Source: Flexifilum sp963727545 (GTDB lineage: Bacteria; Chloroflexota; Anaerolineae; Aggregatilineales; Phototrophicaceae). Taken from it: 64,000 bases of DNA. A program made the translations under genes and the position numbers. Positions 58,566 to 64,000 of the stretch are shown in pieces (position 1 is the stretch's first letter; every line of letters begins with the position of its first letter). The notes under the pieces were generated by a model, which was not told the origin of the DNA, did not search any database, and saw only the letters and a list, made by a program, of their open reading frames with translations. The stretch spans positions 1-64,000 of the forward strand of contig CAVSGS010000021.1 in the NCBI GenBank assembly GCA_963727545.1. The letters are read 5' to 3'.

Positions 58566-59597
58566 TTGGGCGTTTTAATGGATGTCAAGAACCTCGTAAC
58601 ACGGTTCTATACGCAAGAGGGAACGGTTTACGCCGTCAATGACGTATCCTACCAATTGCAAGAGGGTGAGACGCTTGGCGTAGTCGGCGAAAGCGGCAGC
58701 GGCAAGAGTGTTCACGCCCTGTCGATCATGCGCTTGATCCCTAGCCCCCCCGGCAAAATCGAGCGCGGCGAGGTTATTTTCGAAGGGCGCGACCTGCTCA
58801 AGCTGCCCAACGACGAAATGCGGTTGGTCCGTGGTGCTGAAATCGCCATGATCTTCCAAGACCCGATGACCTCGCTCAACCCGGTGCTCACTATCGGCAC
58901 CCAAATCACCGAAGCGCTCAAGCTGCACATGGGCATGAACAAGAACCAAGCCGACGCCCGCGCTATCGAGCTGCTGGAACTGGTCGGCATCCCGGATGCC
59001 GGGCGGCGCTTGAAAGCCTACCCGCATCAATTTTCGGGCGGTATGCGTCAGCGCGTGATGATCGCGATGGCACTCTCCTGCAACCCCAAGCTGTTGATCG
59101 CCGACGAGCCGACTACCGCGCTCGACGTGACCATTCAGGCGCAGATCATCGAACTCGCCAAGCGGCTCAAGGAGCAGTTGGGCATGGCGATGATTTGGAT
59201 CAGCCACGACCTCGGTGTCGTCGCCGGTCTCTCCGACAACGTGCAGGTGATGTACGGCGGCATGATCGTCGAGCGTGGTCCGGTTGTGGACGTGTTCAAG
59301 GACACCCGCCACCCCTACACCCTCGGCTTGCTCAAGTCACTCCCGCGCCATGACATCCGTCAAGGCGATCAGAAACTCACACAGATTGAAGGCGCTCCCC
59401 CGGATATGCGCAACGCGCCACTCGGTTGCCCGTTCTTCGCGCGCTGCAGCTACCGTATTCCCGGTCGGTGCGACGTGGAGATGCCGCCGCTGGTTCCGGG
59501 TCCCAACTCTAATCCGGAGCATATCAAAGCGTGTTGGGTCGACGTCCGCACCGGTGAGCCGCTGCTGGATCAACAAGGAGAAGCACAGCATGTCTAG
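58566..59597 (+). CDS. Oligopeptide ABC transporter ATPase OppD/DppD
   Basis: 343 aa from a TTG start; AGGAGG lies nine bases upstream, better than the ATG at 58578. Walker A GESGSGKS (41-48), Q-loop MIFQDPMTSLNPV, signature FSGGMRQRVMIAMAL, Walker B LLIADEPTTALDV, switch SHDLGVV. The C-terminal oligopeptide domain has Cys-rich GCPFFARCSYRIPGRCDVEMPP. The adjoining permeases and substrate protein are absent. Overlaps oppF by 8 bp. Confidence 0.93.
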   Translation: MGVLMDVKNLVTRFYTQEGTVYAVNDVSYQLQEGETLGVVGESGSGKSVHALSIMRLIPSPPGKIERGEVIFEGRDLLKLPNDEMRLVRGAEIAMIFQDPMTSLNPVLTIGTQITEALKLHMGMNKNQADARAIELLELVGIPDAGRRLKAYPHQFSGGMRQRVMIAMALSCNPKLLIADEPTTALDVTIQAQIIELAKRLKEQLGMAMIWISHDLGVVAGLSDNVQVMYGGMIVERGPVVDVFKDTRHPYTLGLLKSLPRHDIRQGDQKLTQIEGAPPDMRNAPLGCPFFARCSYRIPGRCDVEMPPLVPGPNSNPEHIKACWVDVRTGEPLLDQQGEAQHV

Positions 59598-60630
59598 CAC
59601 TGCTCCCGTTATGCGCGCCTCGTCGGACTACGCGAATGGCAGAGAAGCCCTCGTTCAAGTTCGGGGCTTGAAGAAACACTTCCCGATCGTCTCCGGGTTG
59701 GTTCTACAACGTCAAGTCGGCGCTGTGAAAGCCGTCGACGGCGTCAGCTTCGACATCTTCAAAGGCGAGACGCTCGGCTTGGTCGGTGAGTCCGGCTGCG
59801 GCAAGAGCACGACCGGTCGTACCGTCCTCCAACTGTACAAACCGACCGAAGGCTCGGTTGTCTTCGAGGGCAAGGAACTGACGGAACTGTCGGCATCGGA
59901 ACTGCGCGCGACGCGCCGCCGGATGCAGATGATCTTCCAAGACCCGTTCGCCTCGCTCAACCCGCGAATGTCGGTCGGCAACATCGTCAGCGAGCCGCTC
60001 CGCATCCACAAAGTGATCAGCAACAAAGCCGAGCTTCAGGAATTCGTCGAGCAGCTGCTGGAGCGCGTCGGTTTGAACCCCTACTACGTCAACCGCTACC
60101 CGCACGAATTCTCCGGCGGTCAGCGGCAGCGTATCGGTATCGCCCGCGCGCTGGCGCTCAACCCCAGCTTCATCGTCGCCGACGAGCCGATCTCGGCGCT
60201 CGACGTGTCGATTCAGGCGCAGGTCGTCAACCTGCTGGAAGAACTCCAGTCGGAACTGAACCTGACCTACCTGTTCATCGCCCACGACTTGAGCATGGTG
60301 CGCCACATCTGCGACCGCGTCGCCGTGATGTACCTCGGCAAGATCGTCGAAATCGGCACCACCGACGACGTCTACGACAATCCGCTGCACCCGTATACGC
60401 AGGCGCTGCTTTCCGCCGTGCCCGTCCCGGACCCGCTGCTGGAGCGCGGTCGTCAGCGGATCATCATCTCCGGCGACGTGCCCAGCCCGGCGCGCCCGCC
60501 GATCGGCTGCAACTTCAACACCCGCTGCCCAGTCGCCATTCCGGGCATGTGCTATCAGGAACCCGATCCCGAATTGGTGGAAATCACCGCCGGTCACTGG
60601 GTCGCCTGCCATCGCGTGACGCCGTTCTGA
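59590..60630 (+). CDS. Oligopeptide ABC transporter ATPase OppF/DppF
   Basis: 346 aa from the ATG at 59590; AAGGAG lies nine bases before it. Walker A GESGCGKS (66-73), Q-loop MIFQDPFASLNP, signature FSGGQRQRIGIARAL, Walker B FIVADEPISALDV, switch AHDLSMV. C-terminal CNFNTRCPVAIPGMC motif as in OppD. Forms the ATPase heterodimer with OppD. Transported peptide or sugar unknown because no substrate-binding protein is present. Confidence 0.93.
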   Translation: MSSTAPVMRASSDYANGREALVQVRGLKKHFPIVSGLVLQRQVGAVKAVDGVSFDIFKGETLGLVGESGCGKSTTGRTVLQLYKPTEGSVVFEGKELTELSASELRATRRRMQMIFQDPFASLNPRMSVGNIVSEPLRIHKVISNKAELQEFVEQLLERVGLNPYYVNRYPHEFSGGQRQRIGIARALALNPSFIVADEPISALDVSIQAQVVNLLEELQSELNLTYLFIAHDLSMVRHICDRVAVMYLGKIVEIGTTDDVYDNPLHPYTQALLSAVPVPDPLLERGRQRIIISGDVPSPARPPIGCNFNTRCPVAIPGMCYQEPDPELVEITAGHWVACHRVTPF

Positions 60631-60654
60631 GCGATCAGCTAGGCTTAAATGCAA

Positions 60655-60684
60655 AAGAGGTATCCATGCGGATGCCTCTTTTTT
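60655..60684 (+). terminator. Terminator of the oppDF operon
   Basis: Stem GAGGTATCC/GGATGCCTC (one G-T pair) with ATGC loop, six T. It lies 25 bp past the OppF stop. Confidence 0.85.
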
Positions 60685-60851
60685 GTTCACGTAAATTCCG
60701 GGACGACTATCCGCCCACCACCCCACTCCCCGTCTGTTTGCTGCTCAACGATGAGGCTTGACGAGTTTCGTGAAGATACCCACGCAGCGATCTTTTTGTA
60801 GACTTTCGCCTCATCACTGCCTTGTCGCTGCTGCTCGGCGACGCCGAGAGA

Positions 60852-60890
60852 CTCCCCCTCGCCCCATGGAGAGGGGGTTGGGGGGTGAGG
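60852..60890. repeat. CCTCACCCC-family half element
   Basis: CTCCCCCTCGCCCC/ATGGAGAGGGGGTTGGGGGGTGAGG. The 3' motif GGGGTGAGG is intact, the 5' CCTCACCCC is lost. Between oppF and the hypothetical gene. Confidence 0.6.
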
Positions 60891-60934
60891 TTGCTTTTAC
60901 AGCAGCGTTTGCTGAACAGATGACTCTTTACGGC

Positions 60935-61315
60935 TTACTCTAAACAGCGTTCATACGCCCGTTTTAGAAGTGGCAGAAAATCGTTTAGTGGCGTGGTATC
61001 GGGTACGAGCAAGTATTCGACTTGATCGTACTCCTCGTTGTAGGTCGTCATCCGACGATCAAATGTGCTGGCTTCGTCGTACACACGCTTGACATACAGA
61101 TAAAGCGTGTCTTGTCCGAAAGCAACTCCAAAAGCGACTTTACCATTTTCAGCGGGTTTAAACGCGCACCATCTACTGCGAAAATAGCCCTTTAAGTCCC
61201 ATCCCTGTTCCGCAACCAAACGTTCCAGCACCGAAATATACGTGTAGAACCAGTCTACGTGATATTCATCGGCAATAGCTCGGTAGTCGTCACGAGTGTA
61301 AGTCAATTTCGGCAC
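60935..61315 (-). CDS. Hypothetical protein
   Basis: 126 aa from the GTG at 61315, with AGGAG about eight bases upstream. Acidic/aromatic, alpha-beta composition: DYRAIADEYHVDWFYTYISVLERLVAEQGWD, GKVAFGVAFGQDTLYLYVKRVYD, VEYLLVPDTTPLNDFLPLLKRAYE. No signal peptide or membrane segment. No known family. It lies 26 bp before (downstream of) the recN stop on the same strand, so it may be co-transcribed. Confidence 0.7.
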   Translation of the reverse strand: MPKLTYTRDDYRAIADEYHVDWFYTYISVLERLVAEQGWDLKGYFRSRWCAFKPAENGKVAFGVAFGQDTLYLYVKRVYDEASTFDRRMTTYNEEYDQVEYLLVPDTTPLNDFLPLLKRAYERCLE

Positions 61316-61348
61316 CGATCCCGCTCCTATTTCGAGCCTGTTATGCTC

Positions 61349-63156
61349 CTACAGCAGCGTTTGCTGAGCGGGCGGCTCGTGATTGTTGCCGTTGGGAACG
61401 CCGCTGTACGCGCGCTGCGAGCGCTTGTAATCGACCGCTTGCAGCAGCAGTTCGCGCGCGCTCTGGAAGCCGCTCTCGTTGGTCGTGCCCAGCATCGCCG
61501 CCAGTTCCTCGACGCGCTGGAATTCCTCGGTCAGCGGCACGATCTGCGTGTGCGTGCGCTCGCCCTCGATCAGCTTGAGCACGCGATAATGGCGGTCGGC
61601 ATACCCGGCAAGCTGCGCCAAGTGGGTCACGACCATCACCTGATGCTCGGCGGTCAGTTCCCACAGCTTTTCGCCGACCACGCTGCCGACGCGCCCGCCG
61701 ATGCCCTGATCGATTTCGTCGAAGATCAGCGTCGGCGTCTGGTCGGCTTGGGTCAGCACGCGCTTGAGCGCCAGCATGATCCGCGCCGCCTCGCCGCCGG
61801 AGGCGACTTTCGCCAGCGGGCGCAGCGGCTCGCCGGGATTGGCGCTCATCATGAACTCGACGTGATCGATCCCCGTGCTGTCGAACGCCAAGCGGCGATC
61901 GCCGACGTAGCAGCCGTTCGGATCGTCGTGCTGTTCCAGCGAGACCTCGAACTGCGCCCGCGCCATCCGCAGGTCGCCCAATTCGCGGACGATGCCCTTC
62001 GCTCAACTGCTTGGCGGCAGCGGTGCGCGCCCGGCTGATCCGGTCGGCGAGGTCGCCGATGTGCTTCAAGAATGAGGTTTCCTGCTTGCGCAGTTCGTTG
62101 AGGCGTTCCTCGCTGTGCTCGATGCTGTCGAGTTCAACCCGCGCGCGCTCGGCGTAGTCGATCACCAAGCCGAGCGTCGCCCCGTAGCGCCGCTTGAGCG
62201 TGTTGATCAGTTCAAGCCGTTCTTCCAGTTCGTCCAAGCGCTCCGGGTTGTACTCGACCGCGTCGGCGTAGCGCCGCAGCGAGATCGCCAACTCCTCGAC
62301 CTGCGCGGTCACTTCTTCGGAGAGGTCGTAATCCTCTTTCAGCCCGGCGTCGATATTCGCCAGCTTGCTCAAAATCGCCGCGACCTGCATCAACTGGTCG
62401 AGCGCGGGCATTTGCCCCGCCGGTGTGTCGTCGCCGTAGATCAGCGTGACCGCCTCGCCCGCCAGTTTCGCTAACTGCTCGCTGTTGGCGAGCCGCGTTG
62501 CGCTCGGCGCGGATTTCGTCGTCTTCGCCGGGGATCAGTTCCGCCGCGTCGATCTCCTCGACCTCACGGCGGAGGCGGTCGGCGCGCTTCTTCAGTTCGG
62601 CTTCGTCTTCCAGCAGATGCTTGATCTCGCTCCGCACGTCGCCCAAGCGGCTGACGACCGTCGCCAGCGCCGCCCGCGTGTCGATCAAGTCGGCGTAGCG
62701 GTCGAGCAGGTTGATGTGCTCTGACGGTTTCAGCAGCGAGAGATGGGCGCTCTGCCCGTGCACGTCGACCAGCAAATCGCCGATCTCGCTGAGCACGTCG
62801 AGGTTGACGGTCACGCCGTTGACGCGCGCCGCCGAGCGTCCATTGGAGCGAATTTCGCGCGTGAGGGTTACGACGTCCGCGCCGTTCTCGTCGAGCAGAT
62901 TGTCGCGTTCCAGCACCGGCTCGATCAACGCCTGCGTCGCGTGGTTGAGGCTGAACGTCCCCTCGATCACCGCGCGATCCGCCCCGGCGCGCACCATCGC
63001 AGCATCGGCTTTGCCGCCGAGCAGCAGTTCGACGGCATCGACAATGATCGACTTGCCCGCGCCGGTCTCGCCGGTGATCACGTTCAAGCCCCGCCCAAAC
63101 GTCAGTTCGAGCTGGTCGATAATGGCGAAATTGCTGATGCGGATTTCTTCGAGCAT
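61349..63156 (-). CDS. recN: DNA repair protein RecN, two frameshifts
   Basis: About 602 aa when joined, full length for RecN. SMC-like ATPase that helps double-strand-break repair. Part 1: MLEEIRISNFAIIDQLEL, Walker A GETGAGKS, coiled coil LLEDEAELKKRADRLRREVEE. The frame shifts near 62491-62497 (surplus G) to RLANSEQLAKLAGEAV and the second coiled coil, and again near 61995-61997 (surplus G in GGG) to IVRELGDLRMARAQFEV. Part 3: KVASGGEAARIMLALKRVL signature and TLIFDEIDQGIGG Walker B. The three parts match one protein with no missing residues. Confidence 0.9.
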
Positions 63157-63165
63157 AGCGCCTCG

Positions 63166-63756
63166 TTAAGATCGCAGTTTAAACCGACCATAAACCGCCG
63201 CGGCGACCAAGCCGACAAAGACCAGCAAGCCGAGGTCGCCGGTCAGCCGCTGGAAGATCAGGTCGAGGGTCAAATCAGGCACGCCGCGCCGCCCGGCAAA
63301 TTGCGCGTAGTACAGTAAGAACTGCACCACCCCGCCGAGCAGCCCGCCGATCACCGCGCCCGCCGCCGCGATATTGGCGGACTGGCGACCGCGCCGCCGA
63401 CTGGTCAGCCGCAGCGCAACTTCGCCGATGCCGCCGCCCGCCACCAAGCCCAAAATCAGCGAAAACAGCAGCCCAAAATTGATCGCGCTGATGATGGCTG
63501 ACGCTACGGCGGTCAGTCCGGCACAGACGCCAAAGATCAGCGTGTAGTCGGTCTGGGTCGCTTTGTAGTAGCCGTCTTGGATGCCGCGCACGCACTCCTT
63601 ACAGCGATAGCCCACCGGCGTCGGTACGGCGCACTCCGGGCACATCGGACGCCCGCATTTGTTGCAGCGCAGCGTCGTCGCCCGGTCAGGGTGGACGGTG
63701 CAGTAGAGCGTTTCTTCGGCTTCTTCCGGTTCGTGAACGTGTGGTGTATCAGTCAT
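63166..63756 (-). CDS. B-box/zinc-ribbon four-helix membrane protein
   Basis: 196 aa from the ATG at 63756 (MTDTPHVHEPEE), preferred over the GTG 11 codons earlier. Zinc module: YCTVHPDRATTLRCNKCGRPMCPECAVPTPVGYRCKEC (about residues 18-55), a B-box-like pattern of Cys/His pairs. Then four membrane helices at about 68-90, 93-110, 125-147 and 175-192. This arrangement (cytosolic zinc ribbon plus membrane domain) is common in Chloroflexi and Actinobacteria near rhomboid-type proteins. Function not known. Lies 9 bp from recN, likely in the same operon. Confidence 0.75.
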   Translation of the reverse strand: MTDTPHVHEPEEAEETLYCTVHPDRATTLRCNKCGRPMCPECAVPTPVGYRCKECVRGIQDGYYKATQTDYTLIFGVCAGLTAVASAIISAINFGLLFSLILGLVAGGGIGEVALRLTSRRRGRQSANIAAAGAVIGGLLGGVVQFLLYYAQFAGRRGVPDLTLDLIFQRLTGDLGLLVFVGLVAAAVYGRFKLRS

Positions 63757-63804
63757 AGTTCCGTTATCGACAAATTCGTCCCTTATCACAACAGAATTGC
63801 GTCC

Positions 63805-63832
63805 GTAGGGGCGTTATATATAACGCCCCTAC
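63805..63832. repeat. GTAGGGGC-family perfect hairpin
   Basis: 28 bp: GTAGGGGC, GTTATA/TATAAC, GCCCCTAC. Same sequence as 53746-53773, 10 kb away, so recent copying is likely. Confidence 0.87.
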
Positions 63833-63834
63833 CA

Positions 63835-63878
63835 CCCCTCACCCCCAACCCCTCTCCCACGTTCCGGGGAGAGGGGAG
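63835..63878. repeat. CCTCACCCC-family partial element
   Basis: CCCCTCACCCCCAACCCC, a CTCTCCCACGTTCC/GGGGAGAGGGG stem. Only the 5' part of a full element; it abuts the preceding GTAGGGGC hairpin. The last 120 bp of the window hold only short direct CAGTCCTC repeats. Confidence 0.6.
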
Positions 63879-64000
63879 CATGGAGGGCGTTTCGTTCATT
63901 CGATTTGACAGCTTGCTGCGACGTATTCGGCTGTCGCCTGCTTTTCCTCAGTCCTCGGCACTCAGTCCTCAGTCCTGCTTTTCCATGATACTACAGTTGC

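Noticed and set aside
28298..63832. CRISPR array or insertion sequence explanation for the repeats
   Set aside because: Copies are scattered kilobases apart with no regular spacers, cas genes or transposase ORF in the window.

Overview
The window looks like a piece of a GC-rich bacterial chromosome, most likely Chloroflexota (Anaerolineae-like). This is inferred from gene style only, since there is no rRNA or other strong phylogenetic marker: a MalT-type LuxR regulator, secreted SH3/LysM proteins with Pro-Thr linkers, a baeRF-type protein, DUF3352-like secreted proteins, and intergenic spaces packed with short palindromic repeats. Nothing points to a prophage, a complete insertion sequence or a CRISPR array.

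Layout. 0-2 kb: groES-groEL. 2-4 kb: a small unknown gene and three tandem paralogues of an unknown ~105-122 aa family. 4-14 kb: a very large cyclic beta-1,2-glucan synthase (NdvB/Cgs type, one frameshift) translationally coupled to a tandem UspA protein. 14-25 kb: a flavin disulfide reductase diverging from a MalT/LuxR regulator, then a small conserved protein, a six-helix membrane protein, a medium-chain reductase and a MacB/FtsX-type ABC pair. 25 kb: tRNA-Gln(TTG) beside a strip of decayed tRNA 3' ends. 25-34 kb: a PII-like/CPA2 antiporter pair, an aldo/keto reductase, a shortened galactokinase-like ORF, and secreted envelope proteins. 34-36 kb: ArsR, CPNC thioredoxin-like protein and an ArsP/DUF318 permease, with two matching putative operators. 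36-40 kb: a two-component system with a Met/Gly-rich secreted partner, then a baeRF-like protein. 40-45 kb: a sulfur/persulfide operon (rhodanese, TSUP exporter, MBL-rhodanese, DUF302) diverging from a LysR regulator. 45-48.5 kb: cbiM and cbiQO (Ni/Co uptake) diverging from a Fur-family regulator across a perfect palindrome. 48.5-58 kb: mixed housekeeping, transport and secreted genes. 57.6-58.3 kb: a strong promoter, a 15-codon ORF and a terminator ahead of a double-SWIM zinc protein. 58.5-64 kb: OppD/OppF ATPases without permeases, recN (two frameshifts) and a zinc-ribbon membrane protein.

Two window-wide patterns stand out. First, at least eleven GTAGGGGC-type hairpins and a second family of CCTCACCCC elements fill the intergenic spaces; one element of the second family supplies the C-terminal codons of the LuxR gene. 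Second, six frameshifts interrupt otherwise intact genes, and every one is an apparent single-base insertion in the coding strand, which suggests a systematic sequence error rather than true gene decay. The best candidates for new biology are the sORF/terminator leader ahead of the SWIM gene, the paired ATTCR-N6-YGAAT operators, the tandem paralogue trio, and the repeat families.
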